Origin: Laccaria trichodermophora
Lineage: Eukaryota > Basidiomycota > Agaricomycetes > Agaricales > Hydnangiaceae
DNA: 64,000 bases
Assembly (NCBI GenBank): GCA_018417955.1
Contig: JACTVC010000021.1
Coordinates: 744,001-808,000 of the forward strand
Direction of reading: 5' to 3'
Shown: positions 51,886-63,440 of the stretch, piece by piece
Layout of the letters: each line of letters starts with the position of its first letter
How positions within the stretch are numbered: the first letter of the stretch is position 1
The notes under the pieces: model-generated
The model's database searches: none
What the model saw: only the letters and a program-made list of their open reading frames with translations
What the model was told of the DNA's origin: nothing
Made by a program: the position numbers and the translations under genes

Positions 51886-54800
51886 TCAATATCCATCACC
51901 GTCGATAAGGCCGTTATCATCATGTTCCTCCTCAGCATCCTCCTCAATCTCATCATCGCGTACTACATCCCCCATTGACGGAATCATTGCCTTGCGCTTG
52001 TTCACGGGAATATACGATTTGTCGGGTGTGGCGATAATTGCGTCGACTTCAGTCGGGAAGGTTGCTGGGTGCAAATGCCCAATACCGATACCAAGGTACC
52101 GCATCATCATGTCTCGATCGACGAACCTGTAACACAATAACACATTATAAAACATGACCGTAGAGAAACCCTCTTACCGGTTGACATAGTAATTGGTCCA
52201 GTCACCCTGTGCACTGTCTCTTGCAAATGATGGGCCAAGGAGGGTTGTTGTCATACCCAAAGAGAATGCCGGGACAAGGTGACATGCGCGAATAACCTGA
52301 GCAGGATCAACGAACCCAAAGGCATCGGGGTCTCCCTCTGGTACGAACCCCACTCGATCAAGGCGTAAGTGCTTGGGTCCACCATTCCACTCTGGATCCC
52401 GGCCAAACCATCGCACCCACAGAACTTCTATCCGCTCCGGCAATCGACTTCGTGGGTGGAAAACCTTAGCGTGAAAAACACCAAGTACCCGCGCATACCA
52501 ATACGGATGAGGTGCTGCTGCATCCCCTTCTATGTCTTCGTTTGAGGAAACCATGATGTCGCAACGTTGTCCATTTGTGTTGATCGTGTCTTGATCACGA
52601 CGAAGATCGTATGTCGTGTAGTTGAAAGCCGCCGTGGCATGTTCAAACATGCGATTGTGCTGGAAGACAATGGAGTTCAACTCCTCCATTGAATAAACTG
52701 GTTCTTCACCAATAGAAACAATCCCTTGAGTCCGCGACAGCAGGTGTGCTTGGAGTCGAGGCAGAAAGTTCTGAAACAGGCGAAAGTTCCATCAAACAAG
52801 TGGTTTTCGATAAATGAAAGAGACTTACAGCGAATGCAGGATCACCTTCATTTTTACGAAGCCAATCTCCGAAATAGATCTTCTGAGATTCATCCTTAGC
52901 GATGCGATGATGATGCTCCAAGTCTATTACGTCGGCATTTTGTTGAGCAGGATGAGAATTGAGGGATGCGAGCTCAGCTTCTATTCGAGCATGGGCTGTC
53001 TCCCGAAGATCCATTCCAATGATTTGAGGAACGGGTTTATTTTGACTGGACCGACCATTCCACGTCTTGATGACTCGATGTTGAAGTTCACTCTATTCAA
53101 TATTAGCCGATGCCGTCGCATAAAAAGCAGCACACATTACTCACTGAACGTGTACAGTAGGAGTCCGTTGTTCCAAAACGACGGATGTGTTTGGCACAGT
53201 CACCAATTGAGTGATTTTTGAATGTTTCCAGGTTGTATATAACGGAACGTTTACCCGCGGATTTTGCAGGCGGGCCTTCGTGTGACATCGCTGGCTCAGC
53301 CGCGACATTCGCTCCAGGGGTCGAGGGTTGTGGTGCCACTGGATCAGTTCCTTGCCTAGCCTTAGGCTTGGAGTTCTCTCGTCTGGCACTTGCTCGTGCC
53401 CGTGCAGAGTATTCTGAATCCAATTCTACGGTCTTGAAGTGTGTGCATGTCTCCTCTGCAAAGTATCTGAGAGCTTGGCCTAGTTTTGTTGTCACAGACT
53501 CCAAAACTGTTAACGACGAGTCAGTATGCATACGTAGTTTGGCAAGAGAGTGCCAATATGCTGTAAGGTATAGAAGGTCCATGATTGTCTCATTGTGCGG
53601 CGATGGGAATAAGCCCTCAAAGCACGGTATGCAGCACTATAGAGTTAATCATGACACAGAACGGCACAATGTGGGTATTACAATCATACCTGGAGTATAT
53701 CTTCATAGTCCCGAGCTGCGAGCTTCTTGAGATCTGCTACATTGTGCGAAAAGCGCCGGATGGTAGATCGACCAAATGGCGCCACTTGACGAAAGCTAAA
53801 AAGAGATATTAAGGTAAATAATGGTACCAGTGAAGGTGCTGTACCGCTCGTTGAACTCCAGGACAGCATCTTGGCCCATAGCATACAGCATCCGAATCAG
53901 ATGTTTCAAGAGGGCTTTCCAGACACCTAACTCAAATTCATGCATCAGATCAACGACAAGCATCGTGAAAAAGTCAAATCCGAAGCGGCCAAGACGAAGA
54001 GAGAATGCATTCTAATAATGAAAGTGAATTCACTCGTCAAATTACGCAGTCTGTAAACAGCTTACCGTGGTTGGTACCAGTGACTCAAGCTTCAAAAGGT
54101 CATCAACGCGAGTGCTGTTGACGACATATCCATCACGGTAGATGAGGTTGCGGGCTTCTTCAACCTTGTTTTGTCGTTCTTCATTGTCGGTACGAATCCG
54201 CTCAACACGAATGGTCATATCTGATTTTGACCCAAGCCCAGGAAGTTCTTCCTTCGTGATTTTGCAGCGAGGGCAAGGGCAGCCACCCATATCACGAATC
54301 AAAGCTATTAGAACTCTATTCAAAGTGTAAGCAGACTTATCGTTCTTCTTAAGAATGAAATCCTACTTCTCTGGGTAGTCGGCGGAGTATGTAAATATTC
54401 GAGGGTAAACACGTCGTCGAATACCATCTATGCAATCAAGAACCACGCCATGCTCATAAGCGTGAAGGAACTCATCATCAAGCATTACTTTCCATGCCGC
54501 GTGAAAAAGTTCACGACGGCAGTGGGCAAGAAGCGGCGCTGATACACCACGACCTTCCTTCCTCATGAAATCTTGTATAGAATCAGGAAGCTATAACCAA
54601 GTTCATAAGCATACGCCATTAGAGAAAGTTCATCAAAACTTACACTTTGAAAGTACGCTACCTGGCGAAACGCCCGAGTTGATGGCTTGCAGCGGTCATA
54701 CTTTGTTTGGTTAGCAAATCCAGCATAACCTGGCCATAACTTCGCCTGCCCAAACTGCGCCACATGAGTCGCATCTGACGCAAACATAAAACCCGCGATC

Positions 54801-56209
54801 ACGCGAGGGAGGTCACAGTTAGGTACCGGAGGTGAGGCCTGAAGTTCTCGGTCAGCTTCAAGGAACTCGGGTGATGAGTAAAGCTCCCCGTGAACGTGTT
54901 CCACTGGTGCTTCAGGGTTAGGTGGTTGCCAGACTTGTTCGAAGGGGTGCCAATGAAACGTTCTCGCCGCCTCGTCCTTTTCGACAACATCTTTTAGCAC
55001 ATGTATGAGGCTGCGATGATGAAAGTCCGGGACATCGAACTTTCGGGTCTCAAAAGCTGGTGCTTCCGGATCTACTTCATCATGTCGTTTGGCGGTCTGC
55101 GCTGCATTGGCCCGTTGCCGTTTTACTGCTTTCGTTGACTTGATCCCAGTAGGCAGTTCGATCGTCAGCGTGGAGTTGATCCAACCACTATCATTCCAAG
55201 GTGTATCAGGGCCCTTGGATGTCGCAAGAGTTTGATCAAGTTGATCAAAGTTGACTCCCCGTAAATCATGGGCATCAAAGCCATCCGAAAGGATCACGTC
55301 CTCCAGAAGTGATTGACGCGAGGCCTTTGACTTTTTGGCACCATCATTCCAGAACCAGTTGTTCAGCTTCCATGAACTGAGGTTGGGGTATGGCCAGATG
55401 ATGTCAAGAAGAGAGCGCCGCGGCTTCTCTGATGGACATGACATGGCGAGGCCGTCAGCCGCGAGTTGCTCGAGGGGAATATCCATATCGGGTACTCGAG
55501 TAGGGCGACCTCGATAAATTCGAGAGAGGCCAAATGAGTTGAGAATGGTTCGGATGATGCGAGGGATTCGGAGAGTGAGAGATGAGATGGCTTCTGTTTC
55601 GAGAGTGATATCCTCCAGGGGCTGGCCTGCATCCTCTTCAAGAGGGCCTGGCCCTTCAGGAAGAATGTCTTCGAGAGCTTGACGTGCTTTTTGAGTCGGT
55701 CGACGAACGCGCTTGGAGGGCTGGGCGGTTTCGGATGGGATTGGATCGTTGTGGGTCTCAACCTCACACACAGGGGGCATCGGCTGCTCGTTTACAGAAG
55801 GACCAGGTAATGAGTCAAGAGTGAAATCTATAGGGGACATTGCAATGTCCTCGTTGACACAACTTGATGGCGCGAGAGGTACAGCCTGGGGTAACTTCTT
55901 CAACATCGCGCATTATATTAGTAGATGTTTAGTCGAGACAATCTGACTATAACTCACGGAAGACGACGTATCAAGTCTGACAGCTGTTTTTCTCGAAAAG
56001 AAAGCCCGTCGCTCACTCGCGCTGTGACGCGTGGATTGCGACGAGGGCTGTGAGTTTTCCTGCTCCTCAACTCGGGCGCGTTTATCACGATGTCGGGCCT
56101 GACTTTCCTCCCAAGCACGACGAGATGCTTCTACCTGTGTTGGGCAAACATACTGATGGCGAGTGAAGTGAGATTGGGTCGTATATCTCTTCCCGCATGC
56201 GCACTTCAT
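51886..56209 (-). CDS. Plavaka-type KDZ transposase, apparently intact (about 1276 aa)
   Basis: Ten exons: 56209-55958, 55885-54644, 54590-54367, 54315-54066, 54011-53845, 53795-53690, 53636-53145, 53092-52829, 52770-52178, 52126-51886. They sum to 1277 codons in frame. The start MKCACGKRYTTQSHFTRHQY precedes C and forms a finger. A long disordered, acidic and basic region follows, then the conserved core: FMFASDATHVAQFGQAKLWP, YSADYPEKVLIALIRDMGGC with CPRC, FFTMLVVDLMHEFELGVWKA, RFRQVAPFGRSTIRRFSHNV, AYWHSLAKLRMHTDSS. The C-terminal part has NYTTYDLRRDQDTIN, HPYWYARVLGVFHAKVF, VLWVRWFGRD, RVGFVPEGDPDAFGFVDPAQ and VDRDMMMRYLGIGIGH. These are the characteristic Plavaka blocks. The DD/E-type KDZ transposase would cut and reintegrate its element in the nucleus. 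The second acceptor (55885 or about 55898) is the only ambiguous junction. No internal stop or frameshift was found, so the element may be young or active. Confidence 0.85.
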
Positions 56210-57459
56210 TGTCACAGGATTTTGCGGGGAATTGGCGCAGGAGTCGGGATGAAGTTTCGAGGAAAAACTTGAATCCGTTAATGCGATGGAGTGCTTTGCC
56301 AGGGGTGGTTGGCAGAGGGTGGAACAAAATCCGGAGAGGAGCAGGAGGGCTGAAGAGATGGCGAGGAGGCGGCGCATTCCTGAGAGGAAGCTGAGCCTAG
56401 AGAGACAGTAGCTCCGTTGAGCGCCGTCGTGCAGTGAGACGTTTGGAGGATGGGTATAGGCCGTGTGTGATTGAGGGTTGAGCGAGGTGGGATGGGAAAA
56501 GGCGGCGCCACCGAGTTGGTTGAGTCCGATCCTTCCCGTGACTCTGACATGTTGAAAAAAACTCTTAAGTCCCGCAAAGTAGCAAGGTATGATAAGGAGC
56601 GGGTGAGATAGTTGCAATGTCTACAAGCCATTTCAACTATGGTGAACAGATTGTAGACGCGTTGTAACGCATGTTACATCTTGTAACGTCTCCCTCGGAT
56701 TTCACCGACTTACAATGTCTACCAGTTCCCAGGGTTTTTGCTGATGTTGGTTTTCCGTTCCCTGACCTTTGCAAACACCTTCCCATCACCTTCCAGAGGA
56801 ATCGACTACTGCCCACAATATCATCCAGAGCGGCAGCCATCTACATATAATATTCTATGTGTAAAGGCTTTGGCCATGGTCCATCGGCATCAAAGTCCAT
56901 ATGAATAAATCTAGTGAGCCCTTCTGCCCTTGTCGCCGAATTGTCTCCAGTGAGCCCACACTCGTTGCTGAGAGCTGAGCCGTCATTGCAGGAACATGTT
57001 TACTAAGACAACCTGTAAAAGCCAAACCCCCACAAGGTTGCTTCTGCCGCTGGACCCACAACAACGCGGAACAAGGCCCAAGGAACAATAGCAACTGTCA
57101 TGAAGGTTAAACTGCTCGTCATGGCACCCTCGAGATGCTACAGAGTCCATAGTAACACTTCTTCTCCCTCAGCGTTCATCGTCGTGCGACCTGTTGTTCT
57201 TATTGATCGAAGAACCTCAATAGTCCTCGTCGCGACTGCCTCCCCGGACTTTTGTCGCTTAGTTGCCTTGTTCGTTCGTTCTCAGCTCTTTTATAGCCAT
57301 GTTACGAGGTGAGTGGGGTCATCCTTACTAAGTGGCTCGTTGGGGTCATATCATTATACGATCTACAGAAGTCTTCTCCGCCCCAGAGCAGTTGTATCAT
57401 AGCAGTGGTACGCACTCCTGCTGTTTGTTCTATATTACTTTTAACTAAACCTCGTTTAG
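56210..57459. other. Plavaka 5' flank and upstream region of gene G2
   Basis: No further gene is supported. An imperfect palindrome-rich stretch (gtaacgcatgttacatcttg, about 56665-56685) lies roughly 450 bp before the transposase ATG and might mark the element's end or promoter. From about 57050, sequence similar to 31180-31570 (the leader of gene G1) begins, with the same atgttacgag, splice-like and pyrimidine landmarks. Confidence 0.4.
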
Positions 57460-60400
57460 ATGAAAGTCAAGCTCAAGTGGATTGTAAAGCTTGCTACGAA
57501 GATTCGAATCAGGCGTGGCTCACGCGCCCGAACAGAAGGAACCGAGGTTGTCAATGAGGAGGTCGACGAGCCCGGTGGGCGACCTCGAAGGACGCATTTC
57601 GCCAGAATAAAGAAGCTCTTCAAACGAGCCGACCGTAACCCAGTGGGAGAAGACGTACTGCAAGAAACTTACCGCCATCCCAGAGTTCCCGCAGTCCCCG
57701 TTGTAGCCCCCCAGCTCGCTGAACGTATCCCATCCACTGTCATCCTCAAAGACCAAACCTCCGTCATTCCACTCTCAGAGAACCACCATGGTCATTCACT
57801 CCCCATTACGCTGGGTGTGGGTACGATAGCATGTCCTTCAACACTTCAACCACCTCTCAACAGGACCGGTTCTCCGACTTACGGCCCTTCTGCATCGCTG
57901 TCAACTGAACACTTTACTGTTCCTTTCCAGCGACGTGATCCTCAGGCTCCAAGTTCAATTTCACCGAGGGAGGGCTCCTTGTTTACCGAATCGGATGAGG
58001 ATGGGGATGAGTGCGAGTCAGTGTATTACACTCCACCTAGCAAAATGAATTCGGTATCCCTTCATTCTTCTAATGCCAATGGAAGTGTGGAGGATGTGTT
58101 GGCTTTGGGTCATGGCCATGATCAAGCCGACGAAGAAGATATCACCTCTCCAGAAGACACCCACTCCCCCACTGACCACGATCCACTCGGCTCCTCTCTC
58201 GCTGGAATTGAGGACATCAACGATCCACGCACCTCACGCGGCCCTCTCGTCATCTCTGAACGACCCATTGCCCCCATCTCTGAAACGTCCACTGGTAGCG
58301 CTAGTCCAGCCAGCCCAAGCTTAGCCCCGGAACGACCACCTCCTCGGAAACTGACGTGGATGTCTTCGGGGAGTTCTTATTTCTCTTTGAGCCGGTCTAA
58401 TACTGAGGAATACATCTCCTTGAGTCGCTCTCCGACGGAGGATTACGTCTCCTTGAGTCGTTCTCAAACGGAGGATCACGTCTCCTTGAGTCGCTCACCG
58501 ACGGACGATTACGTCTCCTTGAGCCGGTCTCAGACTGAGGAAAGCTTTTCCTTTAGCCGCTCTCAAACTGGGGGGTCGTGTAGCCCACTGTCCCAGTTAT
58601 CAATCTTGAAAAGACTACCACCCAACCGTTCCTCATCGTCCGACGCATTTGCAGGGAACTTGAGTCAATCTCTGACCCTATCTTCCCCAGACCTATCACC
58701 CATCTGCAGACCGGTTCCACGGCGATCCATCAACGACTTACCCACCGAACTCATCAGACGAATCTTAAGTCACTGCTTACGTCTCCCCATAGGGTGTTTC
58801 GATGGCACACTTTCGCGTCGGATGACGAGGACGTGCTGTCAACTACGACTTGTGTGTTTTCAGTGGAACGACGTCATCGTTTCAGGGCACCTCATCTTTT
58901 CTTCTGTAGCGCCTTCGTCGTTGTGGCTGCGCGTACCACCTGCAGAGGAGGTGTTGTCGTGGTATACAGGGCAAATCGCGAGGAAGAGTGTGGTTGATAA
59001 CTTATCTCTCCCCCTGAGACGAGATTTTGGGGATAGGGTACCGTACCATCCTGATCTTGATTTCCTCCGCGTCTTGTCATCCGCCATACCCAAATGTCGA
59101 GCGTTGAAAGTATCTTTACCACTTGGCCTCGCTGTCGATTGGCTGCAGTCCGATAATAACAACAATGCGACGACAACGATGATACCAATGTCCCTCGATA
59201 TGCCCAACCTCCGCCACTTATCCTGGACGTTCAACCTCCCCTTATCGGCTCCCATCCCATCTGCATTCGAGTTCCCGTGGTTCGCATTGAGACATGTCCA
59301 TCATGGATTGGCGTGGTCTCTGTTAACTACTGTGGAGCTTGATTGTCCACTCACCATCGAAGATTGTTTGTTCGTCCTTTCGGAGGGACGAAATAACCTG
59401 GAACATGCATCTTTTAGAACTGTTGATGGGCTTGGGGAAGAATGGACATCTACAATCACATTGCTCAAGTTGGACTCCCTGTCCGTTGAGGGAGTTGGCG
59501 ATCTAGGACCGCTGTTTTCGGTCCTGAGGATGGAATGTCACCGACGCTTGGGGATGACTTCACATACGCGTGGGGAGGAGGTGTGTCTGGCTACCCCCAG
59601 TCCGCGTGCCTTGAATGTTTGTTGGGAAACTCTGACGCATGTTGATCTGTTCTGCCATTTGACGAGGTCTGACCTCGTGAGGTTGATGGGCGGAGGACTA
59701 TGCAATCTCGTTTCTTTTCAATGGAGGGGACACCTTATACCTGATGCGGATGCCAGTGCTTCCATTCCTGGGGCCATGCAAACGTTGGCCCATCTAACGG
59801 AAGTGATGGTATATTCGAACGAAGCAGGTTGCGAAACCATCCTCGACATCTTAACAGAATCACAAAGTTCGTTGAGGAAGATCATCATCGACAAGTCCGT
59901 CATGCATTTCTCCGCTCCCATAATCCCGATACCTGGAGAGTGGGCTTCAATGCATAATCACAAACTGAACGAGATGAAAGCTGCGCTGTATAGCATCACG
60001 CTGAACGACGTCAATCGTCCCATCAGCATAAATGATACATGGACTATCCTCTCGCAGTGCCCACAGTTGAAGGGGCTTGATGTTCATATATCAGGGCGTG
60101 CGCCGCCGAGCTCTGGCCGGCGACTTGCAGGCGATGAGTTGAGTTCGGATCTTCAAATACTCAAATTGGATTTAGACTTTCCTGTTTCTATCCTCTTCCA
60201 GCAATTAAGCCTACCCAAGCTAGCCACACTGGAGATGGCATTTTCACCAAGCGATCGCATGTATGCTGAAGGCCTTGATGCCGCCCTTGCACGCTGGGGT
60301 TGCCCTCTCACACGCCTCCTTCTGCGAAACTCGAATATCGGCGAGGAAACCATGATCAAGTGCCTAACGAGCGTCTCTTCGACTTTGAAAGATCTCCTGA

Positions 60401-60753
60401 TCTACGGCGCTGGTCCTCGATCCGGGTGGACAATGGGTAAACTCGCGCTTAAGCGGCTTACATTAAAGGCAGGACTAAATCACGATCTATGTCCCAAGCT
60501 CGAGAGCCTCACTTTGGAACCGTGCGTTGCGCCAGATGGGGCGTTGGCTCAGCTGTTGAGGTCGAAGGCACCGCCACTGAGCTGCTGCAACTGGATGTGT
60601 GATACGTGTATTGAGAAGATCGTTCCGCTGAGGAGGGTGAGGGTTTCTTTTCTGAAGGCGTTGGTTCCGAATATGAGTGATGTTCGGGGGGAGGATTTGA
60701 AGATGATAAAGAGGTTGAAGGCGACTGGGATGGATATTGAGCTCGTTGACTAG
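57460..60753 (+). CDS. F-box/LRR protein, unit G copy 2 (1097 aa)
   Basis: A single long coding exon starting at MKVKLKWIVKLATKIRIRRG directly after a tttag acceptor, as in copy 1. The N terminus is about 110 residues longer in total, with an extra Ser/Pro segment and an expanded repeat SLSRS-x-TE-Y-V (residues about 306-375). The F-box-like region is NDLPTELIRRILSHCLRLPI with CCQLRLVCFQWNDVIVSG. Leucine-rich segments follow (LRHLSWTFNLPLSAPIP, LTTVELDCPLTIEDCLFVLS, LKGLDVHISG, LQILKLDLDFPVSILFQQLS). A conserved CysHis-poor tail contains CDTCIEKIVPLRRVRVSFLK. The role in SCF substrate recognition is inferred. Intact, with no stops. It is followed at 61246 by F-box gene E on the same strand. 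Confidence 0.8.
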   Translation: MKVKLKWIVKLATKIRIRRGSRARTEGTEVVNEEVDEPGGRPRRTHFARIKKLFKRADRNPVGEDVLQETYRHPRVPAVPVVAPQLAERIPSTVILKDQTSVIPLSENHHGHSLPITLGVGTIACPSTLQPPLNRTGSPTYGPSASLSTEHFTVPFQRRDPQAPSSISPREGSLFTESDEDGDECESVYYTPPSKMNSVSLHSSNANGSVEDVLALGHGHDQADEEDITSPEDTHSPTDHDPLGSSLAGIEDINDPRTSRGPLVISERPIAPISETSTGSASPASPSLAPERPPPRKLTWMSSGSSYFSLSRSNTEEYISLSRSPTEDYVSLSRSQTEDHVSLSRSPTDDYVSLSRSQTEESFSFSRSQTGGSCSPLSQLSILKRLPPNRSSSSDAFAGNLSQSLTLSSPDLSPICRPVPRRSINDLPTELIRRILSHCLRLPIGCFDGTLSRRMTRTCCQLRLVCFQWNDVIVSGHLIFSSVAPSSLWLRVPPAEEVLSWYTGQIARKSVVDNLSLPLRRDFGDRVPYHPDLDFLRVLSSAIPKCRALKVSLPLGLAVDWLQSDNNNNATTTMIPMSLDMPNLRHLSWTFNLPLSAPIPSAFEFPWFALRHVHHGLAWSLLTTVELDCPLTIEDCLFVLSEGRNNLEHASFRTVDGLGEEWTSTITLLKLDSLSVEGVGDLGPLFSVLRMECHRRLGMTSHTRGEEVCLATPSPRALNVCWETLTHVDLFCHLTRSDLVRLMGGGLCNLVSFQWRGHLIPDADASASIPGAMQTLAHLTEVMVYSNEAGCETILDILTESQSSLRKIIIDKSVMHFSAPIIPIPGEWASMHNHKLNEMKAALYSITLNDVNRPISINDTWTILSQCPQLKGLDVHISGRAPPSSGRRLAGDELSSDLQILKLDLDFPVSILFQQLSLPKLATLEMAFSPSDRMYAEGLDAALARWGCPLTRLLLRNSNIGEETMIKCLTSVSSTLKDLLIYGAGPRSGWTMGKLALKRLTLKAGLNHDLCPKLESLTLEPCVAPDGALAQLLRSKAPPLSCCNWMCDTCIEKIVPLRRVRVSFLKALVPNMSDVRGEDLKMIKRLKATGMDIELVD
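58377..58590 (+). repeat. 33-bp coding minisatellite in gene G2 (SLSRS-x-TEDYV)
   Basis: Six units of about 11 codons, S-L-S-R-S-(N/P/Q)-T-(E/D)-(E/D)-(Y/H/S)-(V/I/F), run head to tail. Copy 1 of the gene (about 32280-32360) has only two complete units. Units alternate between SRSPT and SRSQT, which suggests that a 66-bp pair has been amplified. Confidence 0.85.
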
Positions 60754-61245
60754 GACTTGGCCTGAATACTCGAAGATTTACAGCTAACGAACACTTTTTC
60801 AAGGGACTTTTATTGTATTTTTTCTTGGCGGACTACGGAAATCGGAATACTACATTATTTATATGTACCTATTATGCGACTGTTGCTGTCTTTATATTCA
60901 TTAATGCTTTCATCGTTTTCATTCAACCGTGACTGCACGGGGAGTGAGCGCGTGGAAAAAATATGCTCAATTCGTCCGGCAGCATATTTCCCAGAGTGAC
61001 TCCTGCGATCCTTTTCTTCACACTTTGACATACTCTCTTGATCTTTATCTGCATTCGATGTCGGGAATAATTGAATGATATTGTGAATTACTTACTGGTT
61101 ATCATATTACGATCAGCCGACTCAGGGCGGGAAGCGGGACTCGGTCCGTTGACTACTCTTTTGGAGTGCCTTCCCATCCGATCATGCATAAAATCCAAGG
61201 TCGCTACGAATTCGGCGTTTACCTTCAAGTTTGCCCCCATCCTTC

Positions 61246-62663
61246 ATGATGCTCAAGGGCCTTCGTAAAATCATTCGACCCCGAGGCCCCCAAACACAAC
61301 AAACAAAAGAGCCCCCACAAGAGTCCGACCAACCACTCTCCTTGATTCTGAGAACGTACGAGGTCTCTCCGGAACGGGGTCATGCGAGTCATCCCTCACC
61401 TCCCTCAATTTGGACAATTCCACTACCACCAGATTTATTGTTCTTCATCGTAGACCACCATTTTCTTGGCGATCAACCGACTTTGAGAGCCCTCTCTAAT
61501 ACCTGTCGCGTTTTGGCCACTTACTGTCGCCGCCTCATCTACCGCTCGGTTGCCATAGGTCATCGTGATAGAGGCCCTCTCTCCACAAAGAAGAAACCTG
61601 CAATAGCTTTCGCTAAACTACTCCGAGAGTTCCCAGGAATTGTGGAATACATTGAAGACCTTCAGATTCTTGACGGTGGAGGCAGGATGTTCGAAGGCTC
61701 GCGTCCGATAACGGAGGAAGAGCAAAGTCTGTGTTTCATCTTGACACGACCTATGAAAAATTTAAAGCGTTTGGAGCTCATGCTCAACGTTGTCTGGACT
61801 TTGATCCCTCTGCCATTACAAGAGGCGCTTGGCACTGCCTTCCGGCTTCCAAGCATAGGCACCTTATCCATTGACAAACTTCGTTTTCCTGTGAACCTTC
61901 TCGATTTTTTTCAAAATTTGGGGCACATTGAGTTCTTTGGTGAAGCGGCGGCGCCCATCATGGTTACTACTACCCTACCTCACGCGACTCAGTCGGTCAA
62001 GCCAGAGACATTCACGTTGACGGACTGGACTGGCGTCAACGTCAAGTATCTCTTTTCTCCCAACTCTCCACTGCGCCTGTCTCGCTTACGGTGTCTTCGA
62101 TTTCGGGGGTGCGGATCGGCAATAAGTGACCACCTTCAACTTTGCACATCCTTAACAGTTTTGAAGCTTTTCCTGACCGGTGCTTTTTCCTAATGTCACT
62201 GGCCTTGAACTTGTGGCTGATTTGCCTGCTCACAGATTTTTACACTCAAAATCTGAGTGATTTACGTTCTCTCACGTTTCTGACGTTAAGTCAAGACCTT
62301 ACCATTCCATTGTGGGTGAAGCGGACCAAACAATTTCAGTGGATGCTCTCTACATTGGCGACATGTAGCCGACCGAATGTTATTGAAGGCATTCGCATCA
62401 TTCTCCAAACTCCCCTCCTGGCCCAGCGCGAAGAATCCGACTGGTCAGGGCTTGACGCTTTACTCACGGCACCTGGCGGCTGGCCGCGCCTGAAATGCCT
62501 TGAAGTTGTCTCTCTCACTGCGGAGTCAGAGATGAAATGGTCGGGGGCTAATCACAGGATTTCACCTCCCCTTTTGCCCCTTCTAATTCAATGTGGAGTA
62601 GAGGTGTCGTCCCTTTGCGTGTACCGATCTCGGACAGGATTTGGGGATCACTGGTTATCGTAA
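61246..62663 (+). CDS. F-box protein, unit E (453 aa, two exons)
   Basis: Exons 61246-62179 and 62236-62663 join as LFLT-D-FYTQNLSDLRSL (intron GTGCTT...CACAG, 56 nt), with a coding length of exactly 454 codons including the stop. The start is MMLKGLRKIIRPRGPQTQQT. A basic/Pro-rich N terminus precedes an F-box-like domain at residues about 55-110 (IPLPPDLLFFIVDHHFLGDQ, RALSNTCRVLATYCRRLIYR). Leucine-rich segments follow (LKRLELMLNVVWTLIPLPLQ, LSRLRCLRFRGCGSAIS, WPRLKCLEVVSLTAESEMKW). An SCF adaptor role is inferred. A truncated 3' copy lies at 35130-35510. Confidence 0.8.
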
Positions 62664-62880
62664 GTCATTATATGTTAATTCCTGTTGTCGATTTTCATTG
62701 CTTTCCGTCCGCTCAGCTTATGATGAGGTCGTCATAGAAACAGGCAAGAGATTTATTTCGCCAGGGCCTCGAGTTTTACTCATTCTCCTCATTCGTCCCA
62801 GCAGCCGCCGCAGCCGTCTCAAGATCGCAATCATACTTACCCATAAGCATGCCATGCAAAGCCACCAATATCTCCCGTTC
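62664..62880. repeat. Orphan 3'-flank of unit C (third copy, gene body absent)
   Basis: The landmarks ttttcattg, tccgtccgctcagct, cgccagggcct and gcatgc-atgcaaagccacca follow the same order as 27361-27600 and 35530-35730, which lie 3' of unit C genes. The C gene itself is not found downstream here. Confidence 0.7.
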
Positions 62881-62904
62881 GTCCTGTCAACAGAATCTCC
62901 TTGA

Positions 62905-63195
62905 ATGGAATCTTCTACATCAAGAAATATCCTAACCTCTTTTTCACAACCACTTCGTCAAGCTGCTGGAAAACTGCTGTACGAGCAATCCTCCTGCCGT
63001 CCCATAGCCCATCGCGTCCGAAGCCTTTTTCATCATTATTACAGCGAGTCCCAGAGTGCTCGCCTTGTAGTGTTACGATCCGACTTTCGCAAAATGGCCA
63101 TTGGTCGTCCTAGACCAGGTGTTTGCGAGACCTGCAATTATTTTCGCCCAATTTCTGGCACCCATTCATTTCTAATCACAAGGGGGACGACTTGA
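62905..63195 (+). CDS. Possible 96-aa protein, unknown
   Basis: The ATG at 62905 opens MESSTSRNILTSFSQPLRQA, AGKLLYEQSSCRPIAHRVRS and a CETCNYF segment before a stop at 63195. The QPLRQAAGKLLYE stretch is reminiscent of the end of an F-box domain (leader-to-LRR transition), but it is too short to call. It may be a fragment of another duplicated gene. Confidence 0.25.
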   Translation: MESSTSRNILTSFSQPLRQAAGKLLYEQSSCRPIAHRVRSLFHHYYSESQSARLVVLRSDFRKMAIGRPRPGVCETCNYFRPISGTHSFLITRGTT

Positions 63196-63440
63196 GGGAT
63201 CTTTTCCCAACGCTCTCCAAAGCTCCTTACTCTTCGCTCTTTTTCCCAGTCCGATGCAGCAGCCATCGGTTCCGTGGCCACTGGCAGTCCAAACATGGAC
63301 CTCCTTACCTAGTTGGAACTTGAAGCTTTCTTGCCAGCTCCTGCTGTCTCTTTGGCGCAGACGCACTGCAACGCGAGCGGTTGACTGACAGCCCATCAGG
63401 ACGTCAAGTTCGTCTGGGAGTCCTTGTGAGTTGTCAAATG
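63195..63440. repeat. Repeat R, copy 3 (diverged)
   Basis: Matches R copies 1 and 2 over acgctctcc-aagc-cctta, aacatggacctccttacct and gactgacagccca-gacgtc landmarks. It is longer in the middle (extra tggccactggcagtccaaac). Confidence 0.6.

Noticed and set aside
56640..56710. Palindromic gtaacgcatgttac region as the transposon's terminal inverted repeat
   Set aside because: No matching sequence was found on the other side of the Plavaka/DUF6698 module (49131-50139), so it is recorded only as a possible element end or promoter structure.
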